Notes under the pieces: model-generated | Database searches by the model: none | Seen by the model: only the letters and a program-made list of their open reading frames with translations | What the model was told of the DNA's origin: nothing | Made by a program: the position numbers and the translations under genes | Assembly (NCBI RefSeq): GCF_014904755.1 | Contig: NZ_JACZFQ010000079.1 | Span: 47,832 to 111,831 of the forward strand | From: Neoluteolibacter marinus | GTDB lineage: Bacteria > Verrucomicrobiota > Verrucomicrobiia > Verrucomicrobiales > Akkermansiaceae | Direction of reading: 5' to 3' | DNA length: 64,000 nt | In this document: positions 30,169 to 39,277 of the stretch, one piece after another | Layout: every line of letters starts with the position of its first letter | How positions within the stretch are numbered: the first letter of the stretch is position 1

Positions 30169-33100
30169 ATGAAACCCAAGCCATCTCAACCCGCTCAAAA
30201 TCATCGCGCCCAGGGCTTTGCCTTGGTGATCACCCTTTCGTTGATGGTTCTGCTGACGGTCATCGCGGTGGGCCTTTTGACGCTTTCTTCGATTTCCCTG
30301 AGATCCAGCGGGGCGGGTGAGGCACGAGCTGAGGCTCAAGCGAATGCGCGGATGGCCTTGATGCTCGCGATCGGTGAACTTCAAACGAGTTTGGGTCCGG
30401 ATCAGGCAATCTCCGCCCGGGCTTCCGCGATCAATTCCGATTCCGACGAGCCGAACATGCTCGGCGCCTGGCAGAGCTGGCATTGGACCCCCGGCACCTC
30501 GGGGCCTTCTTATGGCGACAAGGCGAGCCGCTTCAGCGGTTGGCTGGTCTCGACCCCCGAGCCCTCCAGCGCGACCGATCCTTCGCTGGCGGACATCGGG
30601 CTTTCGGATCCGGTCTGGCTGGTGAATCCCGACACCGTGGGTTCTCCGTCCGGCGGCGGCGAGGTCGGTCCGTCCCTCCGGGCGGCCCGTGTGCCGATGC
30701 AGGTTTCGGACAACCGGCAGGGTGCCTTCGCATGGGCGGTGGTCGACGAAAGCCAGAAGGCTCCGATCCAATTGCCCCAGGCCACCACTGCCGATGACGG
30801 CGAAGTCATCGCGCGGCGCATCGCTCCGCCGCGCGCCCGGCCGGAGGAAGTGGTGGATGCCCTCGCTCCGGCGACCTTGGGCGATCCGGCCAAGGTGGTT
30901 TCGCTCGAAACCGCCGTGGTGGCGGTCGGTGAGAACAAGGGTCAGGAAGTTCTCAGCCGCCAGGCGGACGTGACCCCTTATTCGGTCGGTCTTCTTTCCA
31001 ACGTGGTGGACGGCGGCCTTAAGACGGACCTGACCAGCGTCTTCGAGAGCTCGTCGTCGATCTATCCCAACGGCCAGGCGACGCTTTACTACACCACCAA
31101 CGACGGTGCCCCGCGCTGGGATTACCTGAAGAATCACTACCAGCTCAACCGCCGGGTCAGCTCGAGCGGAGCCGGCACTCCCTTGATCCGCCTGAGCTCC
31201 GCCGAGCTTCGTCCGTCCGGCAACGGACTCACGCAATCGCCCACCACCGAGCGGCTGCTGCCGGTGATCGCGAAGATGCAGATCATGTTCTCCGCGGTTT
31301 CCCACTACAACCACCTCGGGGACCGGATCAACTTCTTCAACGACAAGGGCAATCCGAAGGGCAACAACAACTACGCCTGCCCGCATCTGGTCTACGACCC
31401 GGTGATCACGCTCTACAATCCCTACGACGTCTCGCTCAACCTCTCCAAGCTGCGCGTCCGGGTCTGGGATCCGCCGGTGGTATTCCGCTTCCGGAAGAAC
31501 AACGCATGGCTGCGTCCGGAGTTCGCGTCGGGTGAATTCCACGGCCTGGCCCGGTTCCAGATCAAGAATGAGAAGAACCCGAACGCCCGCCGCTACTTCA
31601 GCTTGCTGCTGCGCGAAATGGGTTCCGGTGGTCGCCCCGGCGGCACCATCACGATGGCTCCGGGCGAAGTGAAGGTCTTCTCGCCTTGGGTCGAGGACCA
31701 ATGGACCTGGGGGCTGGAGACCTCCGGCGGCTACACCGTCCGCTGCTTCTTCGACTGGAATGCCGACAACGACTTCGGCAACCGCGACGGCCGCACCGGC
31801 AACACCTTCGGGGTTGAAGGCGTGCCCGGCTGGGACCCCCGCGCTGGTTTGCAGACCGACCACCTGGCCTACGCGTCGCGTCCCGACAACACCCGCTACG
31901 ACTTCGAACTCGCCAACGGCTGGAACGGCGGCTGGCTGGCCATCAAGCTCAATGAGATTTTCGGTCTCGAGGCGAAGGCCGGCCGCACGGTGAACGATCC
32001 CAACCAGCCGGACTTCACCGTCGACCTGCTGGCCGGTCTCGTGTCGGAGCCGACCCGCGACATGCTGCGCACCTACCGCTTCAAGTACAACAACCCGACC
32101 GCCGAGATCAGCACCAATCCGAGCAATCCGGTCATCCGCCGCAACTTCCGCGTCGGCCAGATTCTCCAGACCCCGAGCGACAAGACCGTCGGCGGCAAGT
32201 CGCCCTTCGCCCTGCTGACGATGTCGGCAAAGACCACCAAGACCCAGAACGACATTTCGATGCCGTGGGTGCACAACCACCCGGTGGTCGAAGGTACCGA
32301 TCAGGACTCGACCCAGATCGGCAGCGCCCTGGATTCCTATGACCTGACCCTGACCGAAGTCACCGACTTCAACTCCGCGCCGGGGATCGAGCTGGATCCG
32401 GGCACCAACCGCGGCTTCTACGGTGCGACTCCTTACGCGAACGACGGCGTTTCGAACGTGCCGATGTTCCGCGTGCCGCTGCTGCCCGCCGCGAGCCTCG
32501 GTGATCTGATCCCTTCCAACCTCGTGGCCTCCTCGAAGCTGCCGCGGGTGACCCACGCCTTGGGCAATTCCCATGCTCACCCGTTGATCCCGAGCAGTGC
32601 CGTGAACATCGACGGACCGTCGGGGCGTCTCAACGGCGGTGGCCAGATGCTCGACCACTCCTACCTCATGAACGACGCGTTGTGGGACAGCACCTACTTC
32701 TCGACCGTCGGCAACTTCACCAATGCCCTCCTCTCCAGTGCGTCCCGCCAGACCATGCTGACCGAGTTCCTCGATGGCCGGCGCAAGCTCTTGAACCAGC
32801 GCTTCATCCCGATGATCCAGGGCGACGGCTCGCCGGAAGAGGTGGCCCAGACCTTGGACTCCCTCGGCGACGAGGAGCTGAGCGAGCGCATGGGGAGTGT
32901 GATGGGCATTCAGGGGCCGTTCAACGTCAACTCCGACTCGGTCGGGGCCTGGAAGGCGCTGCTGTCATCGCTCCGCGACACCGAACTCCGCGGTTGGAAC
33001 AACTCGGAAATGACGCCGAGCGATAAGACCGGCTTCTCGCGCAGCTCGCTGCCCATCGCCGGCGACGCGGAGAACCCCGGTGCCAACGCCAGCATCGACG

Positions 33101-33723
33101 TGGCCGGCCAGGTCCGCTGGGCGGGCTTCCGGGCGCTGGACGACGACCAGATCAACCTCCTCGCCAACAGCATCGTCGAGCAGATCCGGCTCCGCGGCCG
33201 CGCCGACAAGGCGCCGTCGCTCACGCTCGGGGAGTTCGTGAACCGCCGCCTTAGTTCGTCGGCAGGCCTGCATTCGAAGGCCGGGCTTCTCCAGACGGCG
33301 ATCGATGAAAGCGGGATCAACAACGAGTTCCACGACCTGGATTCAAGGGACCTCCGCACGACCCCGGTGAGCAACCCCGGCCTCTTGACCGGGATGGTGA
33401 ACCCCGAAGCCCGCCAAGGCTATACGGCGGAAGGGGCGCCTCCGATCCTGACCCAGGGCGACCTGTTGATGGCGCTGGCCCCGGTGATCACCGTTCGCGG
33501 CGACACCTTCCGGGTCCGGGCCTACGGGGAATCCCGCAACGCCGCCGGCGACATCGGTGCGAAGGCCTGGTGCGAGGCGGTGGTGCAGCGGCTTCCGGAG
33601 TATCTCGATCCCTCCGAACAGCCCGAGCTGAAGACCGCCGAGTTGAACCAGCAGGCGAATATCCGTTTCGGCCGCCGCTTCGTCATCACCTCCTTCCGCT
33701 GGCTTTCTCCGGAGGAAGTGTAA
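30169..33723 (+). CDS. Verru_Chthon cassette protein A
   Basis: 1184 residues. The N-terminus is a prepilin-like helix (GFALVITLSLMVLLTVIAVG, residues about 16-35) followed by ISLRSS and a long, largely beta/loop region rich in Gly, Asn and Pro. This matches the TIGR02600 family, found in large copy numbers in verrucomicrobia, usually with cassette proteins B, C and D that also have prepilin-type N-termini. The likely process is type II/IV-like secretion or pseudopilus assembly at the cell surface. Here it is followed not by B-C-D but by two paralogous secreted proteins, the first only 22 bases away. The function of the family is unproven. Confidence 0.88.
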   Translation: MKPKPSQPAQNHRAQGFALVITLSLMVLLTVIAVGLLTLSSISLRSSGAGEARAEAQANARMALMLAIGELQTSLGPDQAISARASAINSDSDEPNMLGAWQSWHWTPGTSGPSYGDKASRFSGWLVSTPEPSSATDPSLADIGLSDPVWLVNPDTVGSPSGGGEVGPSLRAARVPMQVSDNRQGAFAWAVVDESQKAPIQLPQATTADDGEVIARRIAPPRARPEEVVDALAPATLGDPAKVVSLETAVVAVGENKGQEVLSRQADVTPYSVGLLSNVVDGGLKTDLTSVFESSSSIYPNGQATLYYTTNDGAPRWDYLKNHYQLNRRVSSSGAGTPLIRLSSAELRPSGNGLTQSPTTERLLPVIAKMQIMFSAVSHYNHLGDRINFFNDKGNPKGNNNYACPHLVYDPVITLYNPYDVSLNLSKLRVRVWDPPVVFRFRKNNAWLRPEFASGEFHGLARFQIKNEKNPNARRYFSLLLREMGSGGRPGGTITMAPGEVKVFSPWVEDQWTWGLETSGGYTVRCFFDWNADNDFGNRDGRTGNTFGVEGVPGWDPRAGLQTDHLAYASRPDNTRYDFELANGWNGGWLAIKLNEIFGLEAKAGRTVNDPNQPDFTVDLLAGLVSEPTRDMLRTYRFKYNNPTAEISTNPSNPVIRRNFRVGQILQTPSDKTVGGKSPFALLTMSAKTTKTQNDISMPWVHNHPVVEGTDQDSTQIGSALDSYDLTLTEVTDFNSAPGIELDPGTNRGFYGATPYANDGVSNVPMFRVPLLPAASLGDLIPSNLVASSKLPRVTHALGNSHAHPLIPSSAVNIDGPSGRLNGGGQMLDHSYLMNDALWDSTYFSTVGNFTNALLSSASRQTMLTEFLDGRRKLLNQRFIPMIQGDGSPEEVAQTLDSLGDEELSERMGSVMGIQGPFNVNSDSVGAWKALLSSLRDTELRGWNNSEMTPSDKTGFSRSSLPIAGDAENPGANASIDVAGQVRWAGFRALDDDQINLLANSIVEQIRLRGRADKAPSLTLGEFVNRRLSSSAGLHSKAGLLQTAIDESGINNEFHDLDSRDLRTTPVSNPGLLTGMVNPEARQGYTAEGAPPILTQGDLLMALAPVITVRGDTFRVRAYGESRNAAGDIGAKAWCEAVVQRLPEYLDPSEQPELKTAELNQQANIRFGRRFVITSFRWLSPEEV

Positions 33724-33745
33724 TGGTTTTCGCAAGAACCCACTC

Positions 33746-34498
33746 ATGAAGTACCCGAAAATCCTTTTTGCCCTGCTCGCCTGCGGGCTGCCGCTGGTGG
33801 CGCAGGAGGCTCCGGCCCCCGCAACCGCGGACACCCCGACCACTCCCGGCGAGAAGCCGCCCGGCGGAAACGTCCGCGGTCTGGCCTTCCAGTTGGATTC
33901 TCCTCCGCCCGAGGTCTTCGTCCATGACGCGGCGACCGACGGATCGGTTCCGGGCGTGAAGCTCGACGTGAAGAATTACCTGAACCACGAGTTCAGTGCC
34001 TTGCCGATCAAAGGCAAGAGCCTGGTCTTCGCGACCACGCCGGATCCCGCCGGGATCAAGGATCCCAAGAAGGTCGTCGCCAAGGCCAAGCTCCCCGACA
34101 ACTTCCACTCCGGGATCCTGATGTTCCTCCCGGGCACCGGCAAACCCGGGGCACCGCCGTTCCAGGTGAAGGTGATCGACGACGCGAAGCGCAAGTTCCC
34201 GCCGGGATCGGTGATGGTGCTCAATCTCAGCCCGCTGGGGGTGAAGATCGAACTCGAGAAGAAGCCGTTCCTCTTCAAGAGCGGCGAGACCAAGGTGATC
34301 GAGGATCCGCCGGTCGGCGCGAACCACAGCTCGGGGATGGTTGCCTATTCCTTCAACAAGGGGGAATGGAAACGGATCGCGGCCACCATCTGGGCCCACC
34401 CCGGGTCCAAGCGGGTGCTGCAGGTCCTGTTCTACAATCCCAAGTCGAAACAGGTGGAGTTGCGCGGGATACGAGACGTCTCGGGCAGCAACGAATGA
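33746..34498 (+). CDS. Secreted protein of unknown function, tandem paralog 1
   Basis: 250 residues with signal peptide MKYPKILFALLACGLPLVA, a Pro/Ala linker and one beta-rich domain. I do not recognise the family. The domain shares many positions with the next gene: YLNHEFSALPIKGKSLVF, PPGSVMVLNLSPLGVKIELE, KSGETKVIEDPPV, KRVLQVLFYNP, RGIRDVS. It starts 22 bases after Verru_Chthon protein A and is presumably co-transcribed with it, so it may replace the usual cassette partners. A strong terminator hairpin follows directly. Confidence 0.82.
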   Translation: MKYPKILFALLACGLPLVAQEAPAPATADTPTTPGEKPPGGNVRGLAFQLDSPPPEVFVHDAATDGSVPGVKLDVKNYLNHEFSALPIKGKSLVFATTPDPAGIKDPKKVVAKAKLPDNFHSGILMFLPGTGKPGAPPFQVKVIDDAKRKFPPGSVMVLNLSPLGVKIELEKKPFLFKSGETKVIEDPPVGANHSSGMVAYSFNKGEWKRIAATIWAHPGSKRVLQVLFYNPKSKQVELRGIRDVSGSNE

Positions 34499-34505
34499 TT
34501 TTCCG

Positions 34506-34540
34506 AACGCCGCTTTCCTGTTATGGAAAGCGGCGTTTTA
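34506..34540 (+). terminator. Strong intrinsic terminator between the two paralogs
   Basis: Perfect 13-base stem AACGCCGCTTTCC (34506-34518) / GGAAAGCGGCGTT (34525-34537), loop TGTTAT, followed by TTA; including the stem end the run is TTTT. It sits only 8 bases after the first paralog's stop and ends 21 bases before the second paralog's ATG. Confidence 0.88.
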
Positions 34541-34560
34541 GTTCCAACCCAAGCAATCCG

Positions 34561-35250
34561 ATGAAACTCCAGTCTCTCGCCGCGCTTTGCGCGGTTCTCC
34601 TCCCCGTGGCCACGCAATCAATCGCGGCCGCCGACTACAAGGTGCGGGGGGTTTCCATCCAGCCAGGCGTCCCGGGCGTGGAAGTGCATGCCCACCTCGC
34701 GGACGGATCCGCCACCGCGGGGGTGGTCAACTTGCGTCAATTCCTCAACCACGAGTTCGACACCTTGAAGGTGGAGGGGAAGAAGGTGGTGTTCACGCTC
34801 AATGCCGATCCGGCGAGCGCCACCGACCCGACCGAGGAAGTCGGGTCCTGCGAGTTCGACGACAAGGACAAGTCGTACATCCTGATGTTCATTCCCGAGC
34901 AGACCGGAAAGCCGAAATGCCGGGTGCTGTCGGTGCCTGACGACGTGAAGTCGTTTCCGGTCGGATCGATCAATGTCGTCAACCTGACCTCGATGCCGGT
35001 CAAAATCGAACTGGAGAAGGATGAGTTCAGCTTCAAGCCGGGGGAGACCCGGCCGATCGTCGATCCTCCGGTGGCCGCCAACCAAACGGCGGGAATGAAG
35101 GCGTATGTCGAGAAGGACGGGGCATGGGCTAAGTTCTCGTCGGGCATCTGGCCGCATCCCGGCAAAAAGCGCGTGCTCCAGGTGTTCGTGGAGAATCCGA
35201 CCAACGGAACGGTGCAAATCCGCGGGGTCCGCGATGTGTCGGAGCCCTGA
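34561..35250 (+). CDS. Secreted protein of unknown function, tandem paralog 2
   Basis: 229 residues with a signal peptide ending QSIAA, paralogous to the gene at 33746 over its whole domain (FLNHEFDTLKVEGKKVVF, FPVGSINVVNLTSMPVKIEL, KPGETRPIVDPPVAANQ, KRVLQVFVENP, RGVRDVSE) but without the Pro/Ala linker. I do not recognise the family. There are no catalytic-looking motifs, so a structural or binding role is plausible. The intervening terminator suggests that it is expressed at a lower level than paralog 1, by read-through, since only 21 bases separate the hairpin from its ATG. Confidence 0.8.
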   Translation: MKLQSLAALCAVLLPVATQSIAAADYKVRGVSIQPGVPGVEVHAHLADGSATAGVVNLRQFLNHEFDTLKVEGKKVVFTLNADPASATDPTEEVGSCEFDDKDKSYILMFIPEQTGKPKCRVLSVPDDVKSFPVGSINVVNLTSMPVKIELEKDEFSFKPGETRPIVDPPVAANQTAGMKAYVEKDGAWAKFSSGIWPHPGKKRVLQVFVENPTNGTVQIRGVRDVSEP

Positions 35251-35298
35251 TCGCGGCGGTTGGAACCGGGTGCTTGTCGAGCCAGCCGGCTGCTTGCC

Positions 35299-35547
35299 AT
35301 GCAATTGCGGGTCCTGATCGTGCCGAATTCCCGGTCCAGCGAGGTGCTGGGCTGGGAGGATGACCCGCGGGCGGGCCGGGTGCTGCGGGTGAAAATCGCG
35401 GCGCCGCCGGTGGAAGGGAAGGCCAACGCGGCATTGCGGGACTTTCTCGCCAAGCACCTGCGATTGCCGAAATCGAAGGTTGTCCTGGTGAAAGGCGTGG
35501 CATCCCGGATCAAGTGCTTCGAGGTGCCGGAAGGAACCGTCTGCTGA
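35299..35547 (+). CDS. DUF167/YggU-family protein
   Basis: 82-residue protein of the DUF167 (YggU) family: MQLRVLIVPNSRSSEV, then VKIAAPPVEGKANAALRDFL and LPKSKVVLVKGVASRIK, which are the conserved core. Structures of family members show a small alpha/beta fold; the biochemical role is unknown, though the family is widely conserved. The ATG at 35299 begins the conserved first strand; an upstream TTG is in frame but adds nothing recognisable. Confidence 0.88.
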   Translation: MQLRVLIVPNSRSSEVLGWEDDPRAGRVLRVKIAAPPVEGKANAALRDFLAKHLRLPKSKVVLVKGVASRIKCFEVPEGTVC

Positions 35548-35625
35548 TCGCATTCAACCGCCGGCCCGGAGAAAATCCGGCTGGCGTATTGCCACTTGCC
35601 GAGGGTCTTGCTAGGAGCGGTGAGG

Positions 35626-36213
35626 ATGGCGTGGACGTTCCGTCAATGGGGCTTGAACCGGGGTACCAAGACCCCGGTGGAGCGTTCTTTGGCACGTCGC
35701 CGTGCCGCCGAAAAGATCGACGGGGGACTGACCGAATGGTGCCGCGAGAACGCCGGCGTGCTCGGCTTGCCCGAATTGGCGAGACGGGTGCGGGTCACCT
35801 GGAATGCCCGCATGCAAACCACCGCCGGCCGCGCCTGGTGGCCCGACCGGCTGATCGAGCTGAACCCGAAGCTCAAGGAGCTTCCGCCCGAGGAAATGTG
35901 GCGGACCTTGCGGCACGAACTCGCACATCTGGTCGCCTACGAACGGGCCGGGCGCCGGCGCATCGAACCTCACGGCGCGGAGTGGCGGGCGGCTTGTGGC
36001 GAGCTGGGCATTCCCAACGAGCAGCCCTTCCACAACCTGCCCTTCAAGCGCAAGCGGATGCGCCGCAATTTCGCCTATGTCTGCCCGCAGTGCCTGACCT
36101 CGATCCGGCGGGTGAAGCGGATCAGCCGGGTGGTCGCCTGCTACGCGTGTTGCCGGAAATACAACGGAGGGGTCTTCGATCTCCGCTACCAGCTCTTCGA
36201 GCAACGGCTGTAG
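35626..36213 (+). CDS. SprT-like zinc metalloprotein
   Basis: 195 residues. The centre has the SprT-like metalloprotease signature RHELAHLVAYERAG (HExxH, about residue 100) with a later histidine in PHGAEWRAACGELGI, and a C-terminal zinc ribbon CPQC...CYACC (about 152-172). Eukaryotic SPRTN relatives degrade DNA-protein crosslinks; bacterial function is not settled. The ATG at 35626 has a good AGGAG 8 bases upstream, so I prefer it to the upstream TTG at 35596. Confidence 0.85.
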   Translation: MAWTFRQWGLNRGTKTPVERSLARRRAAEKIDGGLTEWCRENAGVLGLPELARRVRVTWNARMQTTAGRAWWPDRLIELNPKLKELPPEEMWRTLRHELAHLVAYERAGRRRIEPHGAEWRAACGELGIPNEQPFHNLPFKRKRMRRNFAYVCPQCLTSIRRVKRISRVVACYACCRKYNGGVFDLRYQLFEQRL

Positions 36214-36265
36214 ACCCAGCTTTGTTGTTGAAAATCGCCGGGATCGGGTGCCGTATGGCCCGCTC

Positions 36266-39214
36266 ATGCAACGGTTCCTTGCAATTCTCCTGTTTCTTTT
36301 CACGGCCTTGATGGAGCTGGCTCCCGGCGGGGAACCCGTTATCCGGTGGATCTGGAGCGAGTCGAAGGCGAAGCCGGAGGAGCGGGTGTTCTTCCGGCGG
36401 GAGTTCGAGCTGCCGCCCGGGCTGGAAGAAGCCGTGGTCACCCTGACCTGTGACAATTGGAATCAACTTTGGATCAACGGCAACGATCTGGGAGTCGGCT
36501 GGGACTGGGACATCGCGCAGAACTACGAGATCACCCGCCTGTTGAAGCCCGGCCGGAACCTGATCGCCGTCGAAGGGCGGAACGCCGGGGGCTCCGCCGG
36601 CCTGGCCCTGCGCCTGCGTGCCACCCTCAAGGACGGGAGCAGCTTTCATGTGGTGACGGAGGGGGAATGGCAATGCAGCCGGGAAGCGGGTGACGGATGG
36701 CAATTGCCGGATTTCCAGCCGGTCGGCTGGAAGCCGGTGGCCGTGGTCGGCAAGATGGGCGACAAGCCGTGGGGACCGGTGATCCTAGCCGAGCACGCCG
36801 CGGCCGAGGGCCCGGAAGAGGTGACGGACGATTTCAAGGTGGCTCCGGGTTTCCGCTTGGAGCGGATCATGCGCGTGGCCAAGGACCGGGGATCCTGGGT
36901 TGCGATGACGGTCGATGGGGCGGGACGGTTGATTTGCTCGGACCAATACGGGGGGCTCTACCGGGTGACACCGGCGCTTGCCGGCGGTGGCGGGACCTCG
37001 GTGGAGCCTTTGCCGGTGCCATTGAAGGGTGCCCACGGCCTGCTGTGGCATCAGGGGGTGCTCTATGTTTCGGTCAACGAGGGATCGGACCAAAGCGGTG
37101 TCTGGCGGGTGATCGACAGCAACGGCGACGGTGAACCGGACAAGCCGGAATTGATGAAGGCTTTCCGCGGGCGGGGCGAACACGGTCCGCACGGTTTTGC
37201 CGCATCCCCGGACGGCCGGTGGATCTACTTCGTGGCGGGAAACCACACCGATCTGGCCGAGCTTGATTCAAGCCTGGTGTCGCGCAACTGGGGCGAGGAC
37301 CAGTTGCTGCCGCGCCGGCCGGACGGGCGGGGGCACGCCCGCGACCGGATGGCCCCCGGTGGATTCGTCGTGCGCTTCAAGCCGGACGGCTCGGATTGGC
37401 AGCTCGTTGCAACCGGCTTCCGCAATGCCTACGGGCTCGCGTTCAACACGGCCGGCGACCTGTTCACCTACGATTCCGACATGGAATGGGATCTGGGGAT
37501 GCCCTGGTACCGGCCGACCCGGATCTGCCAGGTGGTGCCGGGCGCGGAATTCGGCTGGCGCAACGGCACCGGCAAGTGGCCGGCTTACTACGAAGATAGT
37601 ATGCCTCCGCTGCTCGACATCGGTCCCGGCTCGCCGACAGGGGTGATCTCGGGGCGAGGCGCGAAGTTTCCGGAAAAATACCAGAAGGCGATCTACGCCC
37701 TCGACTGGACCTACGCCACGATCCACGCGATCCATCTGGTTCCCGACGGTGCCGGCTACCGGGCGGAGCGCGAGGAACTGGTGGCAGGCACCGGCTTGCC
37801 GCTCACCGATGCGGTCGTCGGCCATGACGGGGCGATGTACTTCCTGACCGGCGGGCGCCGGACGGACTCGGCGCTCTGGCGCGTGACCTACACCGGGAGC
37901 GCGCCGGTGGAGCCGGCCGGCTATGCTGGCAAAGCCCTGGAGTTGATGGATCGGGCGGGGGCTTGGGAAGCGCTGGGATCGCCCGACCGGGTTCGCCGCT
38001 TTGAGGGCCGGGTCGCCCTTGAGGCGGGCGATACCGCCGGGATTGCCGCGAAGCTGGGAGCCGAAAACGATCCCTGGCGGGTCATCGGCGGCGTCATGGC
38101 CCTCGCCCGCACCGGCGGCGGGCACTACCGCGAGACGATGCTGTCGGCGCTGGGTCGGCTCGATTTCTCCAGCCTGGACAACCATCAGCGGATCAACGCG
38201 CTGCGTGCCTGCGGGCTGGTTTTCATTCGTCACGGCGAACCGTCGCCGCAGGAACGTGACGGGATCTTGTCGAGGATCGACGCCGCCTATCCTTCCGGCG
38301 ATCCGGATCTCGACCGCGAGCTTTGCCGGATGCTCTGCTACCTCCAGGCGCCGGGCGTGGTCGGGCGCACGCTCGATCTGATGGACACCGCCGGCCCCAC
38401 GCCCGCGCCGGATTGGTTGTCCCTGGCCGAGCGCAACGCGAACTACGGCAAGACGGTAAGGGAAATGATCGCCAACCTGCCGCCGGCGCAGGTCATCCAC
38501 TACGTCTACTGCCTGCGGGTGGTGAAGGGCCCCTGGACGCAGGACGAGCGGAAGCGCTTCTTCGCCTGGTTCGGGAAGCTCCTGCAAAGCAGCGGCGGCA
38601 ACAGCTACGCCCCGTTCATCGCCGATCTCCGCAAGGAAACGCTGGCAACATGTACGCCCGGGGAGCGCGAGTGGATCGCCAAACTCGACCCTCTGACGTC
38701 CGTCGGCAGCATGGCAAATCTCCCCCAACCCAAGGGCCCCGGGCGCAACTGGACGGTGGACGAAGTGAGCCAACTCGACGGACCGGGCCTGGAAGGGCGG
38801 AAAAAGACCGAGGGCAGGAAGATGTTCGAGGCCAGCTTGTGCGCGGCCTGCCACCGCTTCGCCGGAGCCGGCGGTTCCGCGGGTCCCGACCTCACCGCCC
38901 TCGGGGGACGCTTCAGCGTTCGCGACCTGGCGGAGGCGATCATCGATCCCAGCAAGGTGATTTCCGACCAGTTCGCCTTCGACCTCATCACCAAGACCGA
39001 CGGCACCGTGATTTCCGGCAAGCTTGTCGATGAGAAGGACAAGCACTGGATCATCGCGACCAATCCCTTCGACTTCAGCCAGACCGTCGAGATCGAGAGC
39101 AATCAGGTCAAAGGCAAGTCGCCGTCCCCGGTTTCACCGATGCCGCCGGGCCTGATCAACCGGCTCAACGAGGACGAGCTGAAGGACCTGCTCGCCTACT
39201 TGTTGGGGAAGTAA
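36266..39214 (+). CDS. PVC-type heme-binding (CxxCH) beta-propeller protein
   Basis: 982 residues with signal peptide MQRFLAILLFLFTALMELAPGG. The N-terminal beta sandwich (about 25-150) is galactose-binding-like (DNWNQLWINGNDLGVGWDWD). About 190-540 is a glucose-dehydrogenase-like propeller (MTVDGAGRLICSDQYGGLYR, HGPHGFAASPDGRWIYF). About 550-810 is helical HEAT-like. About 845-982 is a cytochrome c domain with CAACH (about residue 858) and the GTVISGKLVDE tail of the Pirellula/Verrucomicrobium type (TIGR02603). Such proteins are periplasmic and thought to act in polysaccharide or sulfated-glycan oxidation; that role is inference. DUF1800 and DUF1501 genes follow. Confidence 0.93.
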   Translation: MQRFLAILLFLFTALMELAPGGEPVIRWIWSESKAKPEERVFFRREFELPPGLEEAVVTLTCDNWNQLWINGNDLGVGWDWDIAQNYEITRLLKPGRNLIAVEGRNAGGSAGLALRLRATLKDGSSFHVVTEGEWQCSREAGDGWQLPDFQPVGWKPVAVVGKMGDKPWGPVILAEHAAAEGPEEVTDDFKVAPGFRLERIMRVAKDRGSWVAMTVDGAGRLICSDQYGGLYRVTPALAGGGGTSVEPLPVPLKGAHGLLWHQGVLYVSVNEGSDQSGVWRVIDSNGDGEPDKPELMKAFRGRGEHGPHGFAASPDGRWIYFVAGNHTDLAELDSSLVSRNWGEDQLLPRRPDGRGHARDRMAPGGFVVRFKPDGSDWQLVATGFRNAYGLAFNTAGDLFTYDSDMEWDLGMPWYRPTRICQVVPGAEFGWRNGTGKWPAYYEDSMPPLLDIGPGSPTGVISGRGAKFPEKYQKAIYALDWTYATIHAIHLVPDGAGYRAEREELVAGTGLPLTDAVVGHDGAMYFLTGGRRTDSALWRVTYTGSAPVEPAGYAGKALELMDRAGAWEALGSPDRVRRFEGRVALEAGDTAGIAAKLGAENDPWRVIGGVMALARTGGGHYRETMLSALGRLDFSSLDNHQRINALRACGLVFIRHGEPSPQERDGILSRIDAAYPSGDPDLDRELCRMLCYLQAPGVVGRTLDLMDTAGPTPAPDWLSLAERNANYGKTVREMIANLPPAQVIHYVYCLRVVKGPWTQDERKRFFAWFGKLLQSSGGNSYAPFIADLRKETLATCTPGEREWIAKLDPLTSVGSMANLPQPKGPGRNWTVDEVSQLDGPGLEGRKKTEGRKMFEASLCAACHRFAGAGGSAGPDLTALGGRFSVRDLAEAIIDPSKVISDQFAFDLITKTDGTVISGKLVDEKDKHWIIATNPFDFSQTVEIESNQVKGKSPSPVSPMPPGLINRLNEDELKDLLAYLLGK

Positions 39215-39277
39215 GCCGGAACTCCGCAACCGGAAGCGGTTCGGAAGGTTTCCCCGGGGTAACCCGGACCTTCCATC

